Assembly: GCF_000243115.2 (NCBI RefSeq) | Contig: NZ_CP007035.1 | Span: forward strand, 930,001-994,000 | DNA: 64,000 nucleotides | Reading direction: 5' to 3' | Source: Niabella soli DSM 19437 | GTDB taxonomy: Bacteria > Bacteroidota > Bacteroidia > Chitinophagales > Chitinophagaceae | Shown: piece after piece, positions 34,166 to 42,642 of the stretch | Position numbering within the stretch: the stretch's first letter is position 1 | How the letters are laid out: every line of letters begins with the position of its first letter | Notes under the pieces: model-generated | Database searches by the model: none | What the model was told of the DNA's origin: nothing | What the model saw: only the letters and a program-made list of their open reading frames with translations | Made by a program: the position numbers and the translations under genes

Positions 34166-34310
34166 AGGGGTGCAAAATTACAGTTTTTCAAAGTATCTGT
34201 TCTTTCTTTAAGAAAAGTATTAGAGTTAACAATTGCCGAAGGGCAATAGTTGCGAATATTATTGTAAATTCGTGCATTATTGGAATTATTTTAAGACCCA
34301 TTTTAATACC

Positions 34311-36140
34311 ATGAAATCGTTTATTGTTACGACCGGATTTGTTCTGTTATTGACCGCTGCGCAGGGTCAGAAAAAATTAACTGCATTGAACTCCTCCAGG
34401 GGAACTGTTGTAGAACACACTGTTACGTCTGGGGAATCGCTGAATTATCTAAGTAAAAAATACGATGTATCGCAGGCCTCGCTGGCAAAGGCCAACGGGA
34501 TAAAGGCTTCTCAAAACCTCAAAATAGGGCAGGTGATTAAAGTACCGGTCACGGCCTCGAACCTGACGGAGATCCGGAAAAATAATATTCCCGTTTATTA
34601 TGAAGCAGGGGCAAAGGATAATCTTTCCACGATCAGCCGGAAGTTTAACGGCGTATCTGTTAAAACGTTGAGGTCCTGGAATAAAATTAAAAAAGATGTT
34701 GTTGCCAAAGGCGATGAGCTTCTGGTTGGCTATATGGTAAATAAGCATCCAGAAAAAGATGCGGAAGACAGGGGCGATGAAAAACCGGCAAAGCAACGCA
34801 ATGAAGCGACAAAGGGCGGAAAACAAATAAAAGTGGGCACTGCGATCAATATCCGTAAAGGGCCTGGAACCGATAAGCCGATCGTTGGCAGGATAGAAAA
34901 AGATGAAACGGTTACTGTTTTGAAAAAAGTAAATGATGAGTGGACCACGGTGCGTACCAGTGATGGAAAAACAGGCTATGCTGCCTCTCAGTACCTGGTA
35001 CCTGCTGATTCAGAAAACAACGATGAACCGGTAAAAGCCACCGGAAAAGAGATAAAACTTGGTACGGCGCTCAACATTCGTAAAGGTCCGGGCACCGATA
35101 AAGCAGTAGTAGCACGGCTTCAGAAAGATGCCGCGCTTACGGTGCTCAAAAAAGTAAATGATGAATGGTCTGCTGTACGCACCAGCGACGGCATAGAAGG
35201 GTATGCTGCTTCCCAATACCTTGAACCGGCCGCAAATAAGGAGGCTCCGGTAAAGGAATACGGTAAAAAAATACAATTGACCACGGCGTTGAATATCCGG
35301 AAAGGCCCCGGAACCGATAAACCCATAGTGACAAGGGCAGAAAACGGCGCAACGCTTACCGTGTTGAAGAAGGTTAACGACGAATGGTCCGCAGTGCGTA
35401 CCAGTGACGGAATGGATGGGTATGCCGCTACAAAATACCTGGAGCCGGGAACTGAAACACCCGTAGTTGCCTCAAACGACCGCAATGCAAAAACAAAGGA
35501 AGAACAGGCAAAAGTGAATGTAGAAACCACGATCAATATACGCAAGGGGCCGGGTACGGACCAACCAGTTGTGGGTAGTGCCCAGAAAGATGAAATTGTT
35601 ACCGTTACCCACCATGTGAACAAAGAATGGGCGGCTGTTCGTACCAATGGCGGCGTGGAGGGTTTTATGGCCACACAATTTCTTGGGCCGCTGGATGCTA
35701 TTGCGCCCATTGCCACAGACAAAGCAGTAGCGGTTACTAAAAAACCGGAACCGCAAAAACGCCCGGTGGAACAGGAAAAAGTTTCTTCCGCACCGGTAGC
35801 CGATGTAGCGGCCAATACCGATCAGAGTGGCTTCTTTAAAGCGGCTTACACAACACAAAATGGTGGCGCTGCCGGAAAAGATCAATCGGTTCATTCCGGG
35901 ATCTTTAAAACCGACAAAGGCTGGGCGGATGGGAAATATTATGCGCTTATTGATGGCATACCCGCGGGAACCATCGTTAAATTATCGAATCCCGGTAATA
36001 ATGCGATCGTTTATGCAAAAGTGTTGGGCGATGTAAAAAGCCTGAAGGAAAAAAGCAACTTAAATGCCCGGATCAGTGAAGCCGCAGCAACGGCATTGCG
36101 TATTAATGATGCTGATTTTGATTTAAAGGTTACGCATTGA
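34311..36140 (+). CDS. LysM and four-SH3b-repeat secreted protein
   Basis: 609 residues from ATG 34311 (the frame is open upstream but not protein-like). Signal peptide to about 20 (AAQGQ). LysM domain at 34-80, a degenerate second LysM at about 92-140, then four bacterial SH3 repeats at 172-230, 246-305, 319-378 and 400-459. Each SH3 repeat carries INIRKGPGTD or LNIRKGPGTD and a W(T/S/A)xVRT signature. Low-complexity linkers follow, then a C-terminal domain (about 525-609) resembling the double-psi-beta-barrel ends of Bacteroidota LysM proteins. Expected role: peptidoglycan binding in the envelope. The first three SH3 repeats are nearly identical, a sign of recent duplication. Confidence 0.85.
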   Translation: MKSFIVTTGFVLLLTAAQGQKKLTALNSSRGTVVEHTVTSGESLNYLSKKYDVSQASLAKANGIKASQNLKIGQVIKVPVTASNLTEIRKNNIPVYYEAGAKDNLSTISRKFNGVSVKTLRSWNKIKKDVVAKGDELLVGYMVNKHPEKDAEDRGDEKPAKQRNEATKGGKQIKVGTAINIRKGPGTDKPIVGRIEKDETVTVLKKVNDEWTTVRTSDGKTGYAASQYLVPADSENNDEPVKATGKEIKLGTALNIRKGPGTDKAVVARLQKDAALTVLKKVNDEWSAVRTSDGIEGYAASQYLEPAANKEAPVKEYGKKIQLTTALNIRKGPGTDKPIVTRAENGATLTVLKKVNDEWSAVRTSDGMDGYAATKYLEPGTETPVVASNDRNAKTKEEQAKVNVETTINIRKGPGTDQPVVGSAQKDEIVTVTHHVNKEWAAVRTNGGVEGFMATQFLGPLDAIAPIATDKAVAVTKKPEPQKRPVEQEKVSSAPVADVAANTDQSGFFKAAYTTQNGGAAGKDQSVHSGIFKTDKGWADGKYYALIDGIPAGTIVKLSNPGNNAIVYAKVLGDVKSLKEKSNLNARISEAAATALRINDADFDLKVTH

Positions 36141-36166
36141 TATTGAACCAGAACGTAAATAGCTGT

Positions 36167-36200
36167 TTATTATAATATTATACAAAGTGTATTATAATAA
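36167..36200. terminator. AT-rich inverted repeat after the LysM/SH3b gene
   Basis: TTATTATAATA (36167-36177) and TATTATAATAA (36190-36200) form a perfect 11-bp inverted repeat with a 12-bp spacer, 27 bp after the stop. The stem is all A/T, so it may be a weak terminator or a regulatory site. Confidence 0.35.
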
Positions 36201-36379
36201 AAGTTACATTAAATAGCGTAATTTATTCGGAAGGTTTCTGGATTAATAAAGCCCTGCGCGCGCTGCATCAAAGCTTTTAATTCATTTGTATATTGATGGT
36301 CATTATAAATTTACCAATCGCGCCGCTCCGGCGCCGTTAACCTATTAATTTTTAACGCAAGTTGTACGTATAAAAAAAA

Positions 36380-36387
36380 TATCTTTG
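36380..36387 (+). promoter_or_regulatory. Candidate -7 element of the toxin-antitoxin operon
   Basis: TATCTTTG fits TAnnTTTG and is 36 bp upstream of the antitoxin ATG at 36424. A TTG lies 15 bp upstream, closer than usual, so the call is tentative. Confidence 0.4.
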
Positions 36388-36423
36388 TAGTATAAAATAT
36401 TTTTTCATTTAAACCACCTGTGT

Positions 36424-36684
36424 ATGGATGCAAAAGTTACTTTAAGTTTTAATGCTTCAGTAATTGAAAAAGCAAAGGCGTATGCTGCATCAGAGGGGTT
36501 GAGCCTTTCCCGCCTTGTTGAGCTTTTACTGCAAAAGGTGATAGCAACCGGCCAGCATAGTGTTAACATCGAGCATATACCCATTGAGGAATGGGTGAGC
36601 GTTGTTGCTGAAGGTCCTGCTGTTTATAATACAAAATCGCTTAGCAAAAGCCAAAAGAAGGATTTTTATGAAAGCCGTAAATAA
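36424..36684 (+). CDS. Antitoxin-like protein (DUF6364/RHH-type) of a PIN toxin pair
   Basis: 86 residues starting MDAKVTLSFNASVIEKAKAY, a beta-strand followed by a helix-turn-helix resembling ribbon-helix-helix DNA-binding antitoxins (KxxLSFNxxVIEKAKxYA). The C-terminal half, with a WVSVVAEGP segment, would bind the toxin. It is 8 bp upstream of the PIN gene, the usual antitoxin-first order. Likely role: neutralises the toxin and represses the operon. Confidence 0.8.
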   Translation: MDAKVTLSFNASVIEKAKAYAASEGLSLSRLVELLLQKVIATGQHSVNIEHIPIEEWVSVVAEGPAVYNTKSLSKSQKKDFYESRK

Positions 36685-36692
36685 GTGCATTC

Positions 36693-37127
36693 ATGAAGAT
36701 CTTTATCGACGCTAATATCCTGGTAGCTGTAGTAAACAAAGAATATCCTTTATATACTTATGCAGCGCGGGTACTGAGTTGGGCAACAGCACAGCGCTAT
36801 CAACTGGTTACTACTTCTGTTTGCTTCGCGATTACTTTTTATTTTGCCGAAAAAAAACATGGTAATAAAATTGCAAAGGAACGCATAGCGCTGCTCGCCA
36901 ATCATTTTATCATTGCGGATTGCGGGAGTGAAGAAGTACAGCAGGCCGCCGCCGATAAAAGCATTAACGATTTTGAAGACGGGCTTCAATATTTTGCTGC
37001 TGTCAGGGCCGGATGCAGTTGCATTGTAACAGAAAATGTAAGCGATTTTTATTTCTCAACCATAGAAGTGCTTACCGCAATTGGTTTTTTGAAAAGCTAT
37101 TACCCCATGGGGAAACGGTTGAAATAA
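36693..37127 (+). CDS. PIN-domain ribonuclease toxin (VapC-like)
   Basis: 144-residue PIN-fold protein. Acidic metal-binding residues are visible as Asp6 (IFIDANIL), Glu95/Asp96 (NDFEDGLQ) and Asp118 (ENVSDF). Family role: Mg2+-dependent cleavage of specific RNAs (often tRNAs) when the antitoxin is lost. It is 8 bp after the antitoxin. The convergent fmt gene begins to be read from the opposite side 21 bp downstream. The target RNA is unknown. Confidence 0.84.
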   Translation: MKIFIDANILVAVVNKEYPLYTYAARVLSWATAQRYQLVTTSVCFAITFYFAEKKHGNKIAKERIALLANHFIIADCGSEEVQQAAADKSINDFEDGLQYFAAVRAGCSCIVTENVSDFYFSTIEVLTAIGFLKSYYPMGKRLK

Positions 37128-37148
37128 AACGAATAACCCGGGGAGCTG

Positions 37149-38093
37149 CTACTTAAATTGATATCCCCTTAAAAAATCTTCAATCGCCATTTTTTTCTTT
37201 CCTTCCAGTTGAACTTCTTTCAGGTCGAGCAGACCATCAGCACAGGCAACCGACAAAAAGGTTTTGCCATCGGTCTGGTATTCGCCCACCGGTACGTTTG
37301 GTATAGTGTATTGAGCTGTGGCTTTGAAGATCTTTAGTTTTTTCCCGTTTAAAAAAGTAAAGGCCCCGGGGTAGGGCGCCAGACCGCGTACGAGGTCGTG
37401 TACGGCTTTGACGGGATTATCAAAATGGATCAAACAGGTCTCCGTAAATATTTTTGGCGCATGATGGATCGTTTCGTTTGGCGCGATGGTTTGGGGCGTT
37501 TCGGTGATGGTACCGGTTGCCAATCCATCAACCGTTTTTACCAAAAGACGGGCGCCGATTGCTTTCATCGTATCGTGCACAATGCCCGCAGTGTCGTCCG
37601 CTCCAACCGGAAATGATTCCTGTAATAAAATATTCCCTGTATCAATTGCGTGCTGCAATTTAAACGTGGTAACCCCCGTTTCTTTTTCGCCATTGATCAC
37701 TGCCCAGTTTATCGGGGCGGCACCACGGTATTGCGGCAGCAGCGAACCATGTAAGTTTATGGTACCCATCGGCGGCATATTCCATACGGTCTCCGGCAAC
37801 ATTCTGAAGGCAACACAGATCTGCAGATCGGCGTTTAACTGACGCAGCTTCTCCTGGAAAACCGGGTCTTTTAATTTTTCCGGCTGTAAAACCCGCAATC
37901 CATTATCCACAGCGTATTTCTTTACCGCGCTTTGCTGTAATTCCATCCCCCGGCCGGCCGGTTTGTCCGGCGCCGTAATCACTCCTGCAATCGTTGCGCC
38001 TGCTTTCAAAAGGGCATCCAGGCTCGCTACGGCAAATTCAGGTGTGCCCATAAATACGATACGTAATTGCTTTGCAGCGTCACTAAAAATCAT
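37149..38093 (-). CDS. fmt: Methionyl-tRNA formyltransferase
   Basis: 314 residues from the Met at 38093; the longer frame to 38174 runs into the intergenic region. IVFMGTPEF (12-20) is the nucleotide-fold start. The catalytic triad is seen as Asn113, His115 (NLHGSLLP, where many have NVHxSLLP) and Asp151 in AIDTGNI. The C-terminal anticodon-arm-binding domain follows. It formylates initiator Met-tRNA in the cytoplasm. It is divergent from the DinB-like gene. Confidence 0.94.
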   Translation of the reverse strand: MIFSDAAKQLRIVFMGTPEFAVASLDALLKAGATIAGVITAPDKPAGRGMELQQSAVKKYAVDNGLRVLQPEKLKDPVFQEKLRQLNADLQICVAFRMLPETVWNMPPMGTINLHGSLLPQYRGAAPINWAVINGEKETGVTTFKLQHAIDTGNILLQESFPVGADDTAGIVHDTMKAIGARLLVKTVDGLATGTITETPQTIAPNETIHHAPKIFTETCLIHFDNPVKAVHDLVRGLAPYPGAFTFLNGKKLKIFKATAQYTIPNVPVGEYQTDGKTFLSVACADGLLDLKEVQLEGKKKMAIEDFLRGYQFK

Positions 38094-38179
38094 CCCGCGA
38101 AAATAATAACATAATATCGAAAATACCGGAATTGAAGTACCTTTAGAATGGTATTGTTTGTTAAAAAAAATCATTTTTT

Positions 38180-38788
38180 ATGAAAAAAATTTTACTGGGC
38201 CTGGTAGTACTTATTGCAAGTGGTTTTCTTGCGCCCAAAACAAAAGAGCTGACTCCCGAAGACAGGAAGTTTGCGGTTGATTATTTTATAAAAACCAGAG
38301 AGCGGCTGTTAAAGGATGTGGAGCGGCTGAGCCCTGCACAATTAAATTATAAACCGGATAGTACCCGCTGGTCTGTAGCGCAATGCGTTGAGCACATTAC
38401 ACTGGCAGAAGGTGAATTGTGGCAATGGTGCATGATGGGATTAAAAAATGACACTTCTTCCCTGAAGAAGCCGGAAAAGCAAATTACTAATGAACAATTG
38501 GTTGCCGGGGTTACAGACCGCACCAAAAAAGCCCAGGCCCCTGAAGCGCTGCGCCCCAAAAATACGTTCTCCAACACCCAGGCTGCCTTAAAGGTGTTTC
38601 TTTCAAAACGAGATTCAACTATTGCCTACCTGAAAACAACCCAGGATCCGCTAAGAGAGCGTTTTATGCAAACGCCCATTGGTCTATTAGATGTATACCA
38701 GGGCTTGTTATTGCTGGCGGCACACAGCGAACGGCATACCTTACAGCTTGAAGAAGTGATGAAAAGCTCTGGTTTCCCTAAAAAATAA
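38180..38788 (+). CDS. DinB-like four-helix protein, secreted
   Basis: 202 residues. N-terminal signal to about 18, then a DinB/YfiT-like four-helix bundle. Possible metal ligands are His in CVEHIT and the paired His of LAAHSERHTLQLEE near the C-terminus. Members bind a divalent metal; some are thiol transferases, but most are uncharacterised. The signal peptide suggests a periplasmic form, common in Bacteroidota. An FKBP gene follows 64 bp downstream. Confidence 0.82.
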   Translation: MKKILLGLVVLIASGFLAPKTKELTPEDRKFAVDYFIKTRERLLKDVERLSPAQLNYKPDSTRWSVAQCVEHITLAEGELWQWCMMGLKNDTSSLKKPEKQITNEQLVAGVTDRTKKAQAPEALRPKNTFSNTQAALKVFLSKRDSTIAYLKTTQDPLRERFMQTPIGLLDVYQGLLLLAAHSERHTLQLEEVMKSSGFPKK

Positions 38789-38852
38789 GCGGTATGCTTA
38801 AAAAAGACTACCTTCCCCGCTTAAAACGTTTATAAATTTTTAAATTCAACTG

Positions 38853-39308
38853 ATGCAACAAGCAAAAAAGGGCGATAAGGTAAAAGTACACTATCATGGT
38901 AAACTGACTACCGGGGAGACGTTTGATTCTTCTGAGGGAAGGGATCCGCTTCCATTTGAGATCGGAGGCGGAATGGTGATCAAAGGGTTTGATGATGGGG
39001 TAACCGGTATGACAGTGGGTGAAAAAAAGACCATCACTATTCCGGCGGATGAGGCATACGGACCTGTAAATCCGGATATGGTTATTGAAATGCCTAAAGA
39101 ACGCCTGCCCCAGGATATGGAAGTGGAAGTAGGAATGCCGTTGGTAATGAGCGATCCGCAGGGGCAGCAGTTCCAGGTGGTTGTAAAGGAAATAACAGAC
39201 GACAAAATCGTACTGGACGCCAACCATCCACTGGCGGGAAAAGACCTGGTGTTTGATCTGGAGCTGGTGGAAATAGAAGGCGGAAGCCCGCTGATCATTA
39301 TGCCCTGA
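38853..39308 (+). CDS. SlyD-like FKBP-type peptidyl-prolyl isomerase
   Basis: 151 residues with an FKBP fold ([18 protein letters not shown] at the start, [19 protein letters not shown]) and the inserted chaperone flap between about 70 and 120 (MPKERLPQ...[11 protein letters not shown]). This gives SlyD-type architecture. It lacks the long His-rich metal-binding tail of E. coli SlyD. Cytoplasmic folding helper and prolyl isomerase. A strong terminator follows at 39330. Confidence 0.88.
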   Translation: MQQAKKGDKVKVHYHGKLTTGETFDSSEGRDPLPFEIGGGMVIKGFDDGVTGMTVGEKKTITIPADEAYGPVNPDMVIEMPKERLPQDMEVEVGMPLVMSDPQGQQFQVVVKEITDDKIVLDANHPLAGKDLVFDLELVEIEGGSPLIIMP

Positions 39309-39329
39309 TCTGGTTTGAATATAATTTTT

Positions 39330-39353
39330 AAAGCAGCTTGAAAAAGCTGCTTT
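39330..39353 (+). terminator. Terminator after the FKBP gene
   Basis: AAAGCAGCTT-GAAA-AAGCTGCTTT, a perfect 10-bp stem with a GNRA-type tetraloop followed by TTGTATTTATTT, 21 bp after the stop codon. Confidence 0.85.
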
Positions 39354-39397
39354 TGTATTTATTTCGCTGTTGTTTTTGCAAAAATTTAAAGTCATTT

Positions 39398-40666
39398 ATG
39401 AATGCTAATTATGAATTTACTGTTGCGGAGCGGTTTTTAAGATATGCAACGATCGACACGCAAAGTGATCCGTACTCACAAACAGTTCCTTCTACTGAAA
39501 AGCAAAAGGATTTGAGCCGGGTCCTGGTGGAAGAATTGCGATCTATTGGAATTGCGGATGCAGCGCTGGATGAAAAGGGATATGTGTATGCCACCATTCC
39601 GGCTACCACAGATAAAACGGTTCCGGTGATCTGTTTCTGCAGTCATGTGGATACTTCTTCGGATTGCCCGGGGTATAATGTAAAGCCAATTGTGCACCGG
39701 AATTATGACGGCAAAAATATTGTGTTACCAGATGATCCGAATCAGATCATCCGCCCGCCGGATCATCCCTATTTAAAAACAAAAAAGGGAGAAGATATTA
39801 TAACCGCTTCGGGAACCACCTTGTTGGGCGCAGACGATAAGGCAGGCGTTGCCATTATCATGGACCTGACAAATTATCTGGTACAGCACCCGGAAATAAA
39901 ACATGGCGTTATTAAGATCCTGTTTACCCCCGATGAAGAAATTGGCCGTGGGGTGGACCATGTAGACCTGGCGCGCCTGGGCGCGGATTTTGGTTATACG
40001 CTGGATGGCGGCCCACGGGGCGGTTACACCGGTGAAACTTTTAGTGCAAATGGTGTAACGGTAACCTTTCTGGGTAACAGTATTCATCCGGGGTATGCAA
40101 AGAACAAACTGGTAAACGCGATAAAGATCGCGGCGGCATTTATTGATCTGTTGCCCAGGGATTCTTTTAGTCCGGAAACGACGGAGGAGCGGGAAGGATT
40201 TGTACACCCCGTACATATGGACGGAACCGCTGAAAAAGCAACCGTTAGTTTTATTATCCGCGATTTTGATACAAAGCGGTTGAAATTACATGAAACCCGC
40301 CTGGAAGAATTTGCCAAGCAGGCCGTGGGAAAATTCTCCGGCAGCAGTTATACATTTGAAAGCAGCGAGCAATACCGCAACATGAAGGAGATCGTGGATC
40401 AATATCCAGAAATTGAGACCTGTGCTAAGATCGCGATGGAGCGGAGCGGCGTTGTTTTTCAAAAGTATAGTGCCAGGGGCGGTACGGACGGTTCCCGTTT
40501 ATCCTTTATGGGCGTACCTTTCCCGGATATCTTCACCGGGGAAATGGCCTTTCATGGCAAGCACGAATATGTAAGTATCCAGGATATGCAAAAGTCTGTG
40601 GAAACGCTTGTGAACCTGGTGCAGGTGTGGGAAGAGCGATCCGGTGAGCAAAGAACCGGAGGGTGA
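39398..40666 (+). CDS. pepT: Peptidase T (tripeptide aminopeptidase)
   Basis: 422 residues from ATG 39398, after the terminator; an upstream ATG at 39338 lies within the hairpin and is rejected. M20-family metal and active-site residues are visible: His83 and Asp85 (CSHVDTSS), Asp146 (GADDKAG), Glu180/Glu181 (PDEEIGRG) and the later ARGGTDGSRLSF block. It cleaves the N-terminal residue from tripeptides in the cytoplasm. Confidence 0.95.
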   Translation: MNANYEFTVAERFLRYATIDTQSDPYSQTVPSTEKQKDLSRVLVEELRSIGIADAALDEKGYVYATIPATTDKTVPVICFCSHVDTSSDCPGYNVKPIVHRNYDGKNIVLPDDPNQIIRPPDHPYLKTKKGEDIITASGTTLLGADDKAGVAIIMDLTNYLVQHPEIKHGVIKILFTPDEEIGRGVDHVDLARLGADFGYTLDGGPRGGYTGETFSANGVTVTFLGNSIHPGYAKNKLVNAIKIAAAFIDLLPRDSFSPETTEEREGFVHPVHMDGTAEKATVSFIIRDFDTKRLKLHETRLEEFAKQAVGKFSGSSYTFESSEQYRNMKEIVDQYPEIETCAKIAMERSGVVFQKYSARGGTDGSRLSFMGVPFPDIFTGEMAFHGKHEYVSIQDMQKSVETLVNLVQVWEERSGEQRTGG

Positions 40667-40670
40667 AGAG

Positions 40671-40692
40671 TGTCCCGATGGCCATCGGGACA
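40671..40692. repeat. Palindromic repeat, CCCGAT...ATCGGG type
   Basis: Perfect 22-bp palindrome with core TCCCGATGGCCATCGGGA, between pepT and the SPFH gene. The same CCCGAT/ATCGGG arms occur at 53400, 53670 and 56689. A second palindrome, CAGCAGTACTGCTG, follows at 40703-40716. It could also act as a terminator for pepT, although no T-run follows. Confidence 0.8.
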
Positions 40693-40775
40693 ACAAAGCT
40701 GCCAGCAGTACTGCTGCCGGGTACATAAAAGTTAAAAATAATTGCCTCTATTATTATAATTAAAATTCAAAGCTA

Positions 40776-41723
40776 ATGGAATTCAATTTTATTTACGTGG
40801 TACTGGGATTGGTTGTGTTGGCGATCCTCAGTGGTTTGTTTACGATCAACCAGGGATACATTGGAGTGATTACCCTGTTTGGCGGCTACCGGCGCATTGT
40901 AGGTCCGGGCCTGCATTTGAAGATCCCGTTTTTTGAAAAGGTAATGAAAAGAATATCGATTCAGAACCGTTCTGTGGAACTGGAATTTCAGGCGGTAACG
41001 CAGGATCAGGCCAATGTGTATTTTAAGGCGATGCTTTTATATGCTGTTCAGAATGAAACCGAAGACACAATTAAAAAAGTAGCTTTTAAATTTATTGGCG
41101 ACCGGGATCTGATGCAGGCGCTGGTGCGTACTATCGAAGGAAACATTCGTGCATTTGTGGCTACAAAAAAACAAGCCGAAGTGCTGGGCCTGCGTCGGGA
41201 AATTGTGCAATATGTAAAAGTGGAAATCGATCATACCCTGGAAGAGTGGGGCTATCATCTGCTGGACCTGCAGATCAACGATATTACGTTTGACAAAATG
41301 ATCCTGGATTCAATGAGCAAGGTGGTGGCCAGTAATAACCTGAAGGCGGCTGCGGAAAACGAAGGACAGGCCTTGCTGATCACCAAAACAAAATCGGCGG
41401 AGGCCGAAGGAAACGCAATCAAGATCAGCGCCGAGGCGGAGCGTGAAGCAGCAAAACTAAGAGGACAGGGAATTGCGCTGTTCCGCGAAGAAGTGGCAAG
41501 AGGGCTGTCTTCCGCTGCAGTGGAATTGCGCCAGGCGAACCTCGATACCAATTTTATTTTATTTAGCATGTGGACAGAAGCAATTAAGAATTTTGCCGAA
41601 TACGGAAAAGGAAATGTGATTTTCCTGGACGGAAGTACCGAAGGAATGGAACATACGATGAAACAGTTTCAGGCAATGATGATGCGGAACGAGGCGATCC
41701 AGGATGGCAATACAGCGAGTTGA
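40776..41723 (+). CDS. SPFH/band-7 domain membrane-associated protein
   Basis: 315 residues. One N-terminal membrane helix (about 4-24), then the SPFH domain starting NQGYIGVITLFGGYRRIVGPGLH and running to about 195. An Ala/Glu-rich coiled coil follows at about 195-250 (AAAENEGQALLITKTKSAEAEGNAIKI is typical), then the tail. Prohibitin/stomatin-like proteins form ring scaffolds that organise membrane domains and proteases. No NfeD partner is next to it. Confidence 0.87.
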   Translation: MEFNFIYVVLGLVVLAILSGLFTINQGYIGVITLFGGYRRIVGPGLHLKIPFFEKVMKRISIQNRSVELEFQAVTQDQANVYFKAMLLYAVQNETEDTIKKVAFKFIGDRDLMQALVRTIEGNIRAFVATKKQAEVLGLRREIVQYVKVEIDHTLEEWGYHLLDLQINDITFDKMILDSMSKVVASNNLKAAAENEGQALLITKTKSAEAEGNAIKISAEAEREAAKLRGQGIALFREEVARGLSSAAVELRQANLDTNFILFSMWTEAIKNFAEYGKGNVIFLDGSTEGMEHTMKQFQAMMMRNEAIQDGNTAS

Positions 41724-41758
41724 TTTTTTGAACCATTAAGAGCCTAATTCCTAATGGC

Positions 41759-42610
41759 TTATTGTTTATCGTTTATCGTTTCCCGTTTGGTAGCTTTTAC
41801 AAACCGTTCTTTGCCCTGCATATCGGTTTGAACAATTGTTGTGAAGCCACTGGCATTAAAAAGCGCATTGGTAGCGGCGCCCAGGCTTTCGTGAATTTCA
41901 ACATAAATGGCGCCACCGGTGTTCAACAGTTGTTTCGCCGCGGCGGCTATCTTCCGGTAAAAGAGCAGCGGATCCTGATCCGGAACAAATAATGCCAGTG
42001 CCGGTTCGTAATCCACCACGTTAGGATTCATGGTGTACTTATCTTTTTCAGGAATATAAGGCGGATTGCTGATGAGGATATCTGCCTTCGGTAATAGCGA
42101 CCAGCCGATTTCATTTAAAAAATCCAGTTGTATAAAATTGATCATTGCATTGTGGGTGCTTGCGTTCCTTTGGGCCACGACCAATGCCCCCGCGCTGATA
42201 TCACAACTGGTAATAAGCGCCTGGGTTAGTTTCCGTTTCAAAATAATCGGGATGCAACCGCTGCCGGTGCCGATATCCAATATATTTAATGCCGGCTTTG
42301 TATTGTGCTCGCGGATGACCCAATGCACCAGTTCTTCCGTCTCGGGCCGTGGGATCAACACATTTTCATCAACATAAAAGGGGATATCATAAAACCAGGC
42401 CTCGTTTAAAATATATTGTATGGGCTCCTCCTGCAACAATCGTTTACTGATGTTTTCAAGGAATATTGCCTTGTTGGAAGGAAAAGCAGCATCGGCTTGA
42501 TGATCGTTGCAATAATGAACGAGAAGGTTCCAGATATTCGCCGCTTCCTGTTTTTCATAGACGGCGCTTATTGTATCAATAAATTTATCTTTAAAACGAT
42601 GCAGCTCCAT
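41759..42610 (-). CDS. prmC: Protein-(glutamine-N5) methyltransferase, release-factor specific
   Basis: 283 residues: a helical N-terminal release-factor-binding domain (about 1-85) and a SAM-dependent methyltransferase domain with DIGTGSGCIPI. The NPPY tetrapeptide, in ISNPPYIPEKDKY, is the hallmark of glutamine N5 methylation. It methylates the GGQ Gln of RF1/RF2. It is divergent from ribD, with 32 bp between the start codons. Confidence 0.95.
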   Translation of the reverse strand: MELHRFKDKFIDTISAVYEKQEAANIWNLLVHYCNDHQADAAFPSNKAIFLENISKRLLQEEPIQYILNEAWFYDIPFYVDENVLIPRPETEELVHWVIREHNTKPALNILDIGTGSGCIPIILKRKLTQALITSCDISAGALVVAQRNASTHNAMINFIQLDFLNEIGWSLLPKADILISNPPYIPEKDKYTMNPNVVDYEPALALFVPDQDPLLFYRKIAAAAKQLLNTGGAIYVEIHESLGAATNALFNASGFTTIVQTDMQGKERFVKATKRETINDKQ

Positions 42611-42642
42611 TCTGCAAACTTAATTCATTTACATTTGTAAAA

